From Deltaproteobacteria bacterium (GTDB lineage Bacteria > Desulfobacterota > Desulfobulbia > Desulfobulbales > SURF-16): 15,759 bases of DNA. Each line of letters opens with the position of its first letter. Within the stretch, counting starts at the first letter, position 1. The notes beneath the pieces are model-generated. The model ran no database searches. It was not told the DNA's origin and was given only the letters and a program-made list of their open reading frames with translations. The stretch is taken from the NCBI GenBank assembly GCA_029939635.1, contig JAOZSN010000002.1:1-15759 (forward strand). The letters are read 5' to 3'. Positions 7,040-14,670 of this stretch are shown piece by piece. A program made the position numbers and the translations under genes.

Positions 7040-7738
7040 ATGATACTAAAAAATTGTCAGCCTGCACTCTTCATCAAACGATATAAGCGCTTTCTTGTCG
7101 ATGTAAAACTTGAAGACGGCACAATTATCACTGTCCATTGCCCCAATACCGGCTCCATGCGTGGCTGCCTTGAGCCTGGTGGAGCCGTGTACATCTCCCG
7201 ATCAGACAATCCCAAACGAAAATATCCCCACACCTTAGAGATGACCCAGGTCAATGGCCAATGGATCGGCATCAACACCATGCGCACAAACCACTTGGTG
7301 CGCGAGGCCATTGAGGAAGGTGTGATCAACGAGCTGTCTCACTTTGATAAAATAAAAGCAGAAGTCAAAGTTTCTGACCATAGCCGCCTTGATTTTTTAA
7401 TCATTAAGAATAACAGTAAGATATTTGTCGAAGTAAAAAACTGTACCCTAGTGGAAAATGAGCTGGCCATATTCCCTGATGCTGTGACAGCCCGAGGCAC
7501 CAAGCATCTGCATGAACTCATGGCATTAGGCCGCCAAGGACACCGGGTCATGGTCTTCTTCTGTGTGCAACACGGCGGCGGCAACGCCTTTGCCCCAGCC
7601 AAGCATATCGACCCGCTCTATGCCGAGACACTGGCAGAGGCAGCCACCCATGGAGTTGAGGTTGTTGCATATAAGGCCCACGTTTCACCTGAAGAAATTA
7701 GTATCACTCAGGCCCTGCCTGTTCACCTTAAAAATTAA
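7040..7738 (+). CDS. sfsA: Sugar fermentation stimulation protein SfsA
   Basis: A 232-residue protein, close to the 234 of E. coli SfsA. It has the family signatures RYKRFLVDV (14-22), HCPNTGSMRGCLEPG (33-47), and a nuclease-fold core in which Asp118 (LDFLI) and Glu131-x-Lys133 (VEVKN) match a PD-(D/E)XK arrangement. This is followed by FPDAVTARGTKHLHEL. E. coli SfsA binds DNA and affects maltose metabolism, but its biochemical role is not settled. The ATG at 7040 is chosen because the family begins a few residues before RYKRF; the frame extends upstream to 6914, but that would run antisense through the FlhB-like gene. No clear Shine-Dalgarno precedes the ATG. It is the first gene of a likely sfsA-queC-nagZ transcript. 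Confidence 0.93.
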   Translation: MILKNCQPALFIKRYKRFLVDVKLEDGTIITVHCPNTGSMRGCLEPGGAVYISRSDNPKRKYPHTLEMTQVNGQWIGINTMRTNHLVREAIEEGVINELSHFDKIKAEVKVSDHSRLDFLIIKNNSKIFVEVKNCTLVENELAIFPDAVTARGTKHLHELMALGRQGHRVMVFFCVQHGGGNAFAPAKHIDPLYAETLAEAATHGVEVVAYKAHVSPEEISITQALPVHLKN

Positions 7739-7775
7739 CCTAAACCATTTGTAATTTCTGTAAGGTACTCCATAC

Positions 7776-8468
7776 GTGACCAATTCCAAAAAATGTGTGG
7801 TTCTCCTTAGCGGAGGACTGGACTCCACCACCGTCCTAGCCCTAGCTCGCACCCAAGGGTACAGTTGTTACTGCCTTAGTTTTTCCTATGGTCAACGCCA
7901 AACCGTTGAACTACAAAAAGCCGCTGCCAATGCCCTCCTCCTCGGTGCTGAAAAACACCTCATCCTTAATCTGGATCTCGACAAGATTGGCGGTTCTGCT
8001 TTAACCAGTGATATTGCTGTGCCCAAAGGCAACTCCATAGAAGAAATGGGCACAACCATCCCTGTCACCTACGTCCCCGGCCGTAATACGATCTTTCTTT
8101 CCCATGCTGCAGCCTGGGCCGAAGTGCAGAACATTGCTGACATTTTCCTTGGTATTAATGCCCTGGATTACAGTGGATATCCAGATTGCCGACCTGAGTA
8201 TATCAAGGCCATGGAAACCCTCATCAACCTGGGCTCTAGGGCTGGTATTGAAGGAAAACAGCGATTCACCATCCATACGCCCCTACTTCACCTCACCAAA
8301 AAAGAAATCATCCAATGTGGCCTGAAACTGGGTGTCGACTATAGCCGAACCCATAGCTGTTACGACCCAGATCAGACCGGCCTGGCCTGTGGTAAATGCG
8401 ATGCCTGCCTACTCCGCCTAAAGGGATTTAACGAAGCAGGCCTGGATGACCCGGCCCCTTATCAATAA
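7776..8468 (+). CDS. queC: 7-cyano-7-deazaguanine (preQ0) synthase QueC
   Basis: QueC makes preQ0 from 7-carboxy-7-deazaguanine, ammonia and ATP, on the way to the tRNA base queuosine. The 230-residue length matches the family. The ATP PP-loop SGGLDS is at residues 12-17. The conserved FSYGQR and VPGRN segments follow, and the zinc site is formed by Cys195, Cys205, Cys208 and Cys211 in the C-terminal CGKCDAC region. The start is a GTG with AAGG about 11 bases upstream. It begins 37 bases after sfsA and ends 12 bases before nagZ. No other queuosine gene (queD, queE, queF) and no preQ1 riboswitch was seen nearby. Confidence 0.96.
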   Translation: MTNSKKCVVLLSGGLDSTTVLALARTQGYSCYCLSFSYGQRQTVELQKAAANALLLGAEKHLILNLDLDKIGGSALTSDIAVPKGNSIEEMGTTIPVTYVPGRNTIFLSHAAAWAEVQNIADIFLGINALDYSGYPDCRPEYIKAMETLINLGSRAGIEGKQRFTIHTPLLHLTKKEIIQCGLKLGVDYSRTHSCYDPDQTGLACGKCDACLLRLKGFNEAGLDDPAPYQ

Positions 8469-8480
8469 AAAGGAGTTTCC

Positions 8481-9476
8481 TTGCATTCTTCCATAGGTAA
8501 TCTCATTATGGCCGGTATTCCCGGCCCCACACTAGATGACTCCACCAAACAACTCATTGTTGAGTATGGCGTACATCATTTTATCATCTTCAAACGCAAT
8601 GTCATTAATCCGCCGCAACTGACCACCCTCTGTGCTGAACTTATCCGCTACTGCCTCGACCACGGACAAACAGAACCCCTCATTGCCATTGACCAAGAGG
8701 GTGGCACGGTTGCCCGCTTACCTTTACCCTTTCAGCAATTCGACCATGCCAGAGCATATGGCGACCATCCCCAGGCCGAGGAACAGATCAAAGCCTATGC
8801 CACGGCATGTGCTGCAGATCTCATGAGCTGTGGCATCAATATGAATTTTGCCCCTGTCCTTGATGTGTGCCCCACCGGCCAAAATTGTTTCATGGAACAG
8901 CGTGCCCTAGGCAGTGATCCGCATAAAGTGGCTCGCCTTGGTTCCCTGATTATTGAAACCCTGCAAGATAAGGGGGTGGCTGCCTGCGGCAAACATTTCC
9001 CTGGTCTCGGCCAGGGGGTTATTGATCCGCATCTGCAATTACCAACGGTTAGTAAATCAGCTGCGGCTATCAAGGCCGAGGATCTCCTGCCATTCCACAA
9101 GGCCATAGCATCTGGCGTGGCAGCTATCATGACATCCCATATTCTCTACACTTCCCTTGATAAGGAAAACCTGGCAACCATGTCCCCAGCCATCCTTACA
9201 GACCTGTTACGTACTGAGCTCGGATATGATGGCCTTCTGGTTACTGATGATCTGGAAATGGGGGCCATAGAAAATGATATATCTGTACCCCAGGCTGCCC
9301 TCCGCGCTATCCAAGCAGGAGCTGACCTGATGTTGATCTGCCATGACCATGACAAGGTGCGCCAAACATGTACACTTCTACAGAATCAACTGACGGCAGG
9401 AAGATTAGCAAAATCCAGACTTGCCCAGGCAAACAGATGCATTTTGCACGTCTCTACTACTTATAGCCGTCATTAG
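8481..9476 (+). CDS. nagZ: Beta-N-acetylhexosaminidase NagZ (glycoside hydrolase family 3)
   Basis: NagZ removes N-acetylglucosamine from peptidoglycan fragments during wall recycling in the cytoplasm. The 331-residue protein has no signal peptide. Family 3 markers include IAIDQEGGTVARL (68-80), NFAPVLDV (122-129), KHFPG (171-175), the catalytic Asp-x-His dyad as Asp182-Pro-His184, and the nucleophile Asp256 in TDDLEMGAI. The loop after KHFPG reads LGQGVIDPH instead of the common HGDT..DSH, but it keeps the Asp and His. The start is a TTG supported by AGGAG 6 bases upstream, just after queC. It is the last gene of the sfsA-queC-nagZ run. Confidence 0.92.
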   Translation: MHSSIGNLIMAGIPGPTLDDSTKQLIVEYGVHHFIIFKRNVINPPQLTTLCAELIRYCLDHGQTEPLIAIDQEGGTVARLPLPFQQFDHARAYGDHPQAEEQIKAYATACAADLMSCGINMNFAPVLDVCPTGQNCFMEQRALGSDPHKVARLGSLIIETLQDKGVAACGKHFPGLGQGVIDPHLQLPTVSKSAAAIKAEDLLPFHKAIASGVAAIMTSHILYTSLDKENLATMSPAILTDLLRTELGYDGLLVTDDLEMGAIENDISVPQAALRAIQAGADLMLICHDHDKVRQTCTLLQNQLTAGRLAKSRLAQANRCILHVSTTYSRH

Positions 9477-9735
9477 AATTAGGGCAGCATAATTTTTCCA
9501 CCTCTGGACAAGACAATGCTGGAGTTGCTTGTAAAATTTTCGTATAATTTAAAAATAAATAATGAACCCCTATTCATATTCGGGTGTCATGCTTATAGTA
9601 AGATATCTAGAACATTCGCTTTTTTACGTATGTCTCAGCTTTTTTTCAAGAAAATAACTGAGGCGTCCATGGGCTTGCACGGCACGCATTAACGCGCGTC
9701 TTTGCACAGTCAAACTCAGAACCAGGAGGGCGTTT
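9477..9735. other. Leader/promoter region of the HPF-cold-shock gene
   Basis: These 259 bases contain no gene. A perfect -10-like TATAAT lies at 9543-9548, but no matching -35 element is 15-19 bases upstream, so the promoter call is weak. If used, it would give a leader of about 180 bases. An imperfect hairpin sits at 9634-9662 (CTCAG / CTGAG closing a T-rich/A-rich stem). A strong AGGAGG (9724-9729) precedes the next ATG. No terminator for nagZ was seen. Confidence 0.4.
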
Positions 9736-10266
9736 ATGGAACTGAAAGTTGAAGGTTTGAATCTCAAAGTCAGAAATTCATGGCACGAAAAAATCCAAGA
9801 GGAGAAAAAACGACTAGACCGGCATCATGCAGGCTTACTCCATAATCTCAGGATAACCATTGAACAAACCTCTTCCCATAAGGAAGGAGGCCATGAAGTT
9901 CGACTTATAGCCGGGGTACCTAATGATACAGTGGTGGTAAAACGTAAGGGAGAGTCGGTACGCCCCTTACTGGTAGAGGCATTTGACACCCTTGGTCTTC
10001 AACTTAAAGAACTGCAGCGCAAACGGCGACAGAGCACGCAACACCAAGATGTAAGTGGCCCCGATGGTGGAGTGGGGAAAATTAAAACCCTCTCCCCTTA
10101 TGAGTCGTACGGCTTTATCATCGACCAGGACGGCCGCGACATATATTTCCACGAAAACTCCCTCAAGGGACTTGCCATGGATGATCTTGCTGAAGGAGAC
10201 ATTGTCTCTTTTGGGGAAACATCCGGAGATAAAGGCCCCCAAGCATCATGGGTACGAACTTCGTAA
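9736..10266 (+). CDS. HPF/RaiA-type ribosome-associated domain fused to a cold-shock domain
   Basis: A 176-residue two-domain protein. The N-terminal half (about 1-98) resembles the S30AE/sigma-54 modulation family (HPF, RaiA), which binds the decoding region of the 30S subunit and promotes hibernation. The C-terminal part (about 112-175) is a cold-shock domain. It starts GGVGKIKTL and has an RNP1-like YGFI (125-128), an RNP2-like DIYFHENSL (135-143), and the closing VSF. A short Gln/Lys/Arg-rich linker joins them. The fusion suggests a ribosome-bound, RNA-contacting factor for stationary phase, cold or stress, but this is inferred from the domains. The start has a very strong AGGAGG 6 bases upstream. 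It is a single-gene unit with its own terminator. Confidence 0.87.
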   Translation: MELKVEGLNLKVRNSWHEKIQEEKKRLDRHHAGLLHNLRITIEQTSSHKEGGHEVRLIAGVPNDTVVVKRKGESVRPLLVEAFDTLGLQLKELQRKRRQSTQHQDVSGPDGGVGKIKTLSPYESYGFIIDQDGRDIYFHENSLKGLAMDDLAEGDIVSFGETSGDKGPQASWVRTS

Positions 10267-10297
10267 ATTGAAAAAATATTGGTAGTTTTTTTAACCC

Positions 10298-10340
10298 GGC
10301 TTGTTTAAGGTCTCACACCTTAGACAAGCCATTTTTATTT
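10298..10340 (+). terminator. Rho-independent terminator after the HPF-cold-shock gene
   Basis: GGCTTGTTTAAGG (10298-10310) pairs with CCTTAGACAAGCC (10318-10330) over 13 positions, including one G-U wobble, around a 7-base loop. A T-rich tail (10332-10340) follows. It separates this gene from nadA and argues against a nadA start at 10301. Confidence 0.88.
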
Positions 10341-10387
10341 ACTGCTCAGGCTACTTCACCCTTCCCACCTTTACCGAGAGTCACCTT

Positions 10388-11476
10388 ATGATAATCCAAC
10401 CCCCAATCCCCTCGGCATATTTAGATGAAGCCCCTGAGGTTCTGATTCAAAAAATCATGGCACATAAGGAGGCATTTGGCGATAAGCTGCTTATCCTTGG
10501 TCACCATTACCAAGAGGAGGGCACCTTCCAATGTGCCGATATGGTAGGAGATTCCTTGAAGCTTGCCCGCCAGGCTGCCGAGGCCAAGGCTGCCCGTTTT
10601 ATCATCTTTTGCGGTGTCCATTTTATGGCGGAATCAGCAGATATTCTTGCCGGGTCAGATCAGGCGGTCTTTCTACCCCACCTTGAAGCAGGTTGCCCCA
10701 TGGCTGACATGGCAACCCTGCCTGAGGTCAGCGCAGCATGGCAGGAGCTGACTCCTATTTTGGCAATGAAAGAAACAATACCCATAACTTATGTCAACTC
10801 TTCGGCAGATATCAAGGCCTTTGTCGGGGAACGTGGGGGATCTGTTTGTACATCTTCCAACGCCGAACGTGTTCTGGCCTGGGCCCTGGAGCGAGGCGAG
10901 CGCATCTTCTTTTTCCCTGACGAGCACCTGGGTCGTAACTCGGCCAAGGCCCTAGATATAGATGATAAAGCTATTGTATTATGGCAACGCGGACTCCCCT
11001 TGGGGGGAAATAATGTCGAACAGATCAAAGCAGCCAAGGTGCTGCTCTGGGATGGTTTTTGTGAGGTGCATATGGAGTTTAGCGCTGAGCAGATAGAGCA
11101 GTGGCAACGCACCGTCCCTGACATCCAGGTAATCATTCATCCGGAAAGCAATCTGGCCAGCGTCCAGGCTGCAGACAAGTATGGTTCCACAGAAGGCATC
11201 ATTAACGCCGTAGAGTCGTCTGCACCTGGTTCCACCTGGGCCATTGGTACCGAGGTCAATCTGGTCAATCGTCTAAAGCTACAGCATCCAGACAAAACCA
11301 TCCACCTGCTTGCCCCCACACCATGCCGCTGCAAAACCATGGCACTGGTCACACCAGCGGCTCTACTCTGGCAACTTGACAATCTATCCCAAGGCAAAAT
11401 GGAGAACCAGGTCACCGTTGAAGTAACTATTGCCAAAGGGGCTAAAATAGCCCTTGACCGCATGCTCGCCATATAG
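10388..11476 (+). CDS. nadA: Quinolinate synthase NadA
   Basis: NadA condenses iminoaspartate with dihydroxyacetone phosphate to quinolinate in NAD synthesis, using a 4Fe-4S cluster. The ATG at 10388 gives 362 residues. The frame is open back to a TTG at 10301, but that lies in the terminator stem upstream. Conserved elements are LGHHYQ (37-42), ADMVGDSL, the first cluster Cys75 in FCGVHFMAESADIL, HLEAGCPMADM, the second cluster Cys154 in GSVCTSSNA, and HPE (251-253). The third ligand is probably Cys315 in the Cys-Arg-Cys-Lys segment; Cys313 is an extra, adjacent Cys. The Shine-Dalgarno is weak. nadB and nadC are not in the window. Confidence 0.95.
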   Translation: MIIQPPIPSAYLDEAPEVLIQKIMAHKEAFGDKLLILGHHYQEEGTFQCADMVGDSLKLARQAAEAKAARFIIFCGVHFMAESADILAGSDQAVFLPHLEAGCPMADMATLPEVSAAWQELTPILAMKETIPITYVNSSADIKAFVGERGGSVCTSSNAERVLAWALERGERIFFFPDEHLGRNSAKALDIDDKAIVLWQRGLPLGGNNVEQIKAAKVLLWDGFCEVHMEFSAEQIEQWQRTVPDIQVIIHPESNLASVQAADKYGSTEGIINAVESSAPGSTWAIGTEVNLVNRLKLQHPDKTIHLLAPTPCRCKTMALVTPAALLWQLDNLSQGKMENQVTVEVTIAKGAKIALDRMLAI

Positions 11477-11511
11477 ACAAACTACACATATTGAAAGCTA
11501 GGAAAAAGGAT

Positions 11512-11559
11512 AAAAAAAGGGCAGAACTGTCGATTTTGCACGGGGTGACAGTCCCGCCC
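11512..11559 (-). terminator. Rho-independent terminator of the kinase-regulator-PilZ operon
   Basis: On the minus strand GGGCGGGACTGTC (11559-11547) pairs over 13 positions with GACAGTTCTGCCC (11531-11519). Two of the pairs are G-U wobbles that would be A-C mismatches on the other strand, so the fold is strand-specific. A run of seven T (11518-11512) follows at once. It lies 25 bases beyond the pilZ stop. Confidence 0.9.
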
Positions 11560-11584
11560 TGGGGGCACAAGTTAGGGTACTTCT

Positions 11585-12007
11585 TTACTGTTGACGCTTT
11601 TCCTCGCCTATACTGAAACGATCAAGAAGCATGTCAAGGGTATCTTGCTGCGCAAGAGTAAGATCAACAAATTCTAAACCAATACGGCGAATAACGCTTG
11701 ATTGGCCATCAGATTGGGTGTCCTTCACGTAGGCCATACGACAAGGAATCTCACTCATCAAAAAGCCCTCTTGGCTATTAATGAGATTAACCTCTGTCAT
11801 CTGATCCTGATCGCCATTCCGGCGAGCAAGATATTGAATTGCCATACCAGTCTTGCTGACATTAAGCACCTCACCAAAACTGATAGAATTAAAGGCAACA
11901 AAACCTTTTTTTACCAGATGGCGTTGTTCATGGCGAACATTCCCCTTAATAATGGAAAGGTGGGGAACCTGCTCTGCGTCTAAATCAAAGGCAACTGCCT
12001 GGTTCAT
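11585..12007 (-). CDS. PilZ-domain c-di-GMP-binding protein
   Basis: A small 140-residue single-domain protein. It has both halves of the PilZ c-di-GMP signature: RxxxR as Arg25-His-Glu-Gln-Arg29, and (D/N)xSxxG as Asn49-Val-Ser51-Lys-Thr-Gly54. IGLEFV (109-114) near the end fits the last strand of the barrel. Such proteins act as c-di-GMP receptors that alter motility, secretion or surface polymers; the target here is unknown. The ATG at 12007 is preferred over the one at 12013 because GAGGA lies 6 bases before it and touches the earlier one. It is the third gene after the histidine kinase and response regulator, separated from the regulator by a hairpin region. Confidence 0.85.
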   Translation of the reverse strand: MNQAVAFDLDAEQVPHLSIIKGNVRHEQRHLVKKGFVAFNSISFGEVLNVSKTGMAIQYLARRNGDQDQMTEVNLINSQEGFLMSEIPCRMAYVKDTQSDGQSSVIRRIGLEFVDLTLAQQDTLDMLLDRFSIGEEKRQQ

Positions 12008-12013
12008 AAACAT

Positions 12014-12018
12014 TCCTC
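12014..12018 (-). promoter_or_regulatory. Ribosome binding site that decides the PilZ start
   Basis: GAGGA on the minus strand is 6 bases before the ATG at 12007 and 0 bases before the ATG at 12013, so the second ATG is the workable start. Confidence 0.6.
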
Positions 12019-12075
12019 AAAAAATGGTTCTTGTTTCCGATCCAATAGCAGCTACTTTATTGCAGAAAAGCACCA

Positions 12076-12128
12076 AGCACAATCAGCACACCGTTTAAAC
12101 ATTTCTAAACGGTGTGCTTAGCACAATC
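12076..12128. repeat. Perfect 13 bp inverted repeat flanked by 9 bp direct repeats
   Basis: AGCACACCGTTTA (12085-12097) is perfectly complementary to TAAACGGTGTGCT (12106-12118), with an 8-base spacer. The identical 9-mer AGCACAATC flanks it at 12076-12084 and 12120-12128. No T run follows on either strand, so it is not a standard terminator. It sits between the response regulator stop and the pilZ start and could be an operator, an mRNA processing site or a small inserted element. Confidence 0.7.
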
Positions 12129-12139
12129 CAAACAAAAGC

Positions 12140-12817
12140 TTACCTGGGTGGGTGAAGTTGATCCCGAAGCCGAACAATAAGTTCTCCGGTGGATTCACAA
12201 CCAAGTTTTTTCATGATATTAGCTCGGTGAACCCGAACCGTTTTGGGAGAAATGAAAAGAACATCACCTATCTTGGCGGTATTATAACCTTGAGCAATGA
12301 GGCTGCTGAGTTCTTGTTCACGGGGGGTTAGTTGCGCCACGCCAGCAGGCACAGAAGCAGCAGGGACACTTCCACCTCCGGCAATAATACAATCAATAAG
12401 CTTTGCTGAGGCCGCTGGGCTTAAATAGGTCTGCCCTTTGTTGACAGCCCGAATTGCGGCCTCCAGCTCTCCGGCAGGATCAAGCTTCAAAACAAAACCA
12501 AGGCTACCTGCCTGCATGGATTGCTGAATGAAATCAGAGTTATCATGCATGGTGTACATAAGAATACGGGTGGAAGGTGCAATTGCCCTGATACGCGGGA
12601 TCATATCAATACCAGATAAGCCCTGCATGGTGATATCTAGGATAGCCACATTAGGCTGAATCTGCTCTATAATCCGTAACCCCTCAATACCCTCACCAGC
12701 CTCACCCACTACCTCAACATCCTGAAAGTCGGCAAGCATACTGGCAATGCCCTGCCGAAGCAGATGATGATCATCCACCAAGACGGTGGTAATTGTTGTT
12801 GACGGTTCAGCTGTCAT
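12140..12817 (-). CDS. NarL/FixJ-family response regulator
   Basis: A 225-residue transcription factor. The receiver domain (about 10-128) has the acidic pair Asp15-Asp16, the phosphorylation site Asp61 in AILDITM, and Lys111. The LuxR-type helix-turn-helix (about 163-205) shows LTPREQEL, a recognition helix ending in SPKTVRVHRANIMKKL, and the usual spacing. A Gly/Ala/Pro/Val-rich linker joins the two. The ATG at 12817 has GAGGG 6 bases upstream. It lies 161 bases after the histidine kinase gene; the gap has a weak internal promoter candidate (TTGCCG and TACATT, 17 bases apart, minus strand), so it may also be transcribed alone. The target genes are unknown; the neighbouring pilZ is the obvious candidate. 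Confidence 0.93.
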   Translation of the reverse strand: MTAEPSTTITTVLVDDHHLLRQGIASMLADFQDVEVVGEAGEGIEGLRIIEQIQPNVAILDITMQGLSGIDMIPRIRAIAPSTRILMYTMHDNSDFIQQSMQAGSLGFVLKLDPAGELEAAIRAVNKGQTYLSPAASAKLIDCIIAGGGSVPAASVPAGVAQLTPREQELSSLIAQGYNTAKIGDVLFISPKTVRVHRANIMKKLGCESTGELIVRLRDQLHPPR

Positions 12818-12978
12818 AGTAGTCCCTCGTGCCCCTCATATGAAATCCACAAATATCTGTTTCCGACCTTAATGTATGCGAGGCATCATCATACGGCAAT
12901 TAACAAAAAATGCCACTTTTTCTTCTCTGACACCTTTTGTAGATCCAGCAAACGGCTCAAAAGACCATCCCATGATAA

Positions 12979-14637
12979 TCAACTGGGCAAGGCGTCCACC
13001 TTTTTCTCGCTGAAAAGAGGCAATCGAATGGTCATGGTGGTACCAACCCCCTCCCGACTTACCACGTCAATCTTACCATGATGCCGCTTAATAATACCGT
13101 AAATAACGGCAAGGCCAAGACCTGTACCTTCCACCTCTGGTTTGGTGCTGAAGAATGGCTGGAAGATAGAATCCTGATGCTCTTTCTTTATACCCCGTCC
13201 AGTATCTGCAATAGCTATCTGCACCTTATCACCGACCATCATAGTGCTAATGGTAATGGAGCCACCAACACCCCCCATGGCCTGGGTAGCATTATTAAAC
13301 AGGTTGAGCACAACCTGCTTAAGCTGATCCTCCACGCCAAGAACCTTGGGTAAATCTTCGCCATATTTTTTATGCACCTCAATATTCTTCTGCATAAAAT
13401 TCTTATTTGACAGCAGTATCATAGAATCAAGAACGCTATGCATATCAACGGCCTGTTCTTTACCAGAGGTGGGCCGATTAAAGTCCTGCATATTCTGAAT
13501 AAGCCCCTTAATACGGTCACACTCATTAATGGCCATGGCCGCCATCTCTGATTCCTGTTTTGATAACACCCCTTTCATCAAGACCTGCAGTAAAAAAAGG
13601 CGAATAGCAACAACCGGGCTGCCAAATTCATGGGCCACACTGGCTGACAACTTACCAACAGCACTCAATTTTTCAGCATGAAGCAGCTGCTGGTAGGTCT
13701 TTTTCAACTCCAGACTCTTTTCTTTTACCCGCTGGCCTAACAGGGAATGGGCCTTCTTTAAGGCCAATTCAGCCTTTTTCTTATGGGCCATTTCCTCCCG
13801 CAACTTACGATTAGTCACCTCCAGAGCCCACGTCCGATCCATGACCTCACTCTCTAGAGTTTCATGATGGAGGGCCAACTCCTTATTAAGCTTTTCCAGT
13901 TTTTTCTGAAGATCTTCCTCATCAAAAAGCAGTACCACATAGATGGTGACGAGAAAAATGGCGCAGAGAAATTCGCCAATAAAAATGTTATGAATAAACC
14001 CATAACGAACTCCATAGTCATGGATGCCACCAAAAAAGGTACACAGTAATGCGACACGGCTAAACAAACCATGGGGCCCTTCATTACTGGTGTTAATCAG
14101 ACGGATAAGGGTGTAGCCGCAAAAAAAAGCCGTGGCCAAAGCATAGAGCTGAAAGACCACACCTCCCCGACCAAAATGATAGGTTACAGGTACTCCCATA
14201 AGATTCCGGGTAAGTTGCTCAATGGGCGGGGCCAGGAAGATATTAAAGGGAATGGTAAGAATACAGAGACCCGTGACAATCTGGAATATCTGCGGAATAC
14301 GGCTAGGAACAAAATTAATCTCATAGATGATAGAAACCCAGGCAGAAAAAGAAATCATCAGAAAAAAAAGGCGGGCCCGGTGCAATTGCAGAATCGTCGT
14401 ATCACTCCATTGAAAGGAAAGAAATAAGCCAAACAGAACAAAGAGAGAACCACCAAAGGTGGCTACACAGAAATATACATAGTTATTCAGCTTCTCATGT
14501 ACAACAAAGACCTTACCCAGATAAAAAAGGGTAAAGCTGAAAAGAACTGCGGAAAGATGTGACAATATAAGCTGATAGGCGTTCATGTTGAAAGGAATGT
14601 AGCCAGATGACGCGATGAAGTCAACAGAGGAGCCCAA
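12979..14637 (-). CDS. Multi-pass membrane sensor histidine kinase
   Basis: A 552-residue kinase. The first 237 residues hold about seven hydrophobic segments and no recognised periplasmic domain, so sensing probably occurs within the membrane. A long coiled coil (about 240-320) follows. The HisKA-type dimerisation box has phosphorylatable His336 in VAHEFGSP. The ATPase domain has the N box (NLFNNATQAM, 445-454), G1 (DTGRGI, 478-483), F box (FQPFFSTK) and G2 (GTGLGL, 504-509). The start is a TTG, chosen for a GGAGG 7 bases upstream; the first in-frame ATG (14586) has no ribosome binding site. This HisKA-type kinase is next to a NarL-type regulator, which more often pairs with HisKA_3 kinases. 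It heads the operon that ends with pilZ. Confidence 0.93.
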   Translation of the reverse strand: MGSSVDFIASSGYIPFNMNAYQLILSHLSAVLFSFTLFYLGKVFVVHEKLNNYVYFCVATFGGSLFVLFGLFLSFQWSDTTILQLHRARLFFLMISFSAWVSIIYEINFVPSRIPQIFQIVTGLCILTIPFNIFLAPPIEQLTRNLMGVPVTYHFGRGGVVFQLYALATAFFCGYTLIRLINTSNEGPHGLFSRVALLCTFFGGIHDYGVRYGFIHNIFIGEFLCAIFLVTIYVVLLFDEEDLQKKLEKLNKELALHHETLESEVMDRTWALEVTNRKLREEMAHKKKAELALKKAHSLLGQRVKEKSLELKKTYQQLLHAEKLSAVGKLSASVAHEFGSPVVAIRLFLLQVLMKGVLSKQESEMAAMAINECDRIKGLIQNMQDFNRPTSGKEQAVDMHSVLDSMILLSNKNFMQKNIEVHKKYGEDLPKVLGVEDQLKQVVLNLFNNATQAMGGVGGSITISTMMVGDKVQIAIADTGRGIKKEHQDSIFQPFFSTKPEVEGTGLGLAVIYGIIKRHHGKIDVVSREGVGTTMTIRLPLFSEKKVDALPS

Positions 14638-14644
14638 ATAACAT

Positions 14645-14649
14645 CCTCC
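14645..14649 (-). promoter_or_regulatory. Ribosome binding site supporting the TTG start of the histidine kinase
   Basis: GGAGG on the minus strand lies 7 bases before the TTG at 14637. An ATG directly after the GGAGG is out of frame and reaches a stop after a few codons. Confidence 0.7.
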
Positions 14650-14670
14650 AAGAACAGGCCATCCTGGAAC

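Noticed and set aside
9543..9548. Perfect TATAAT as a promoter for the HPF-cold-shock gene
   Set aside because: No -35-like hexamer is found 15-19 bases upstream and there is no TGn extension; in AT-rich DNA the match alone is weak.
9634..9662. Imperfect hairpin as terminator for nagZ
   Set aside because: The stem is mostly T/A with a bulge and a mismatch, and no T run follows it.
10301..10387. TTG start at 10301 for nadA
   Set aside because: It lies in the stem of the preceding terminator and adds 29 residues absent from the family.
14071..14427. 118-codon plus-strand frame opposite the histidine kinase
   Set aside because: It mirrors the membrane-helix region of the kinase, and its Lys/Arg/Asn/Gly-rich product is typical of an antisense shadow.
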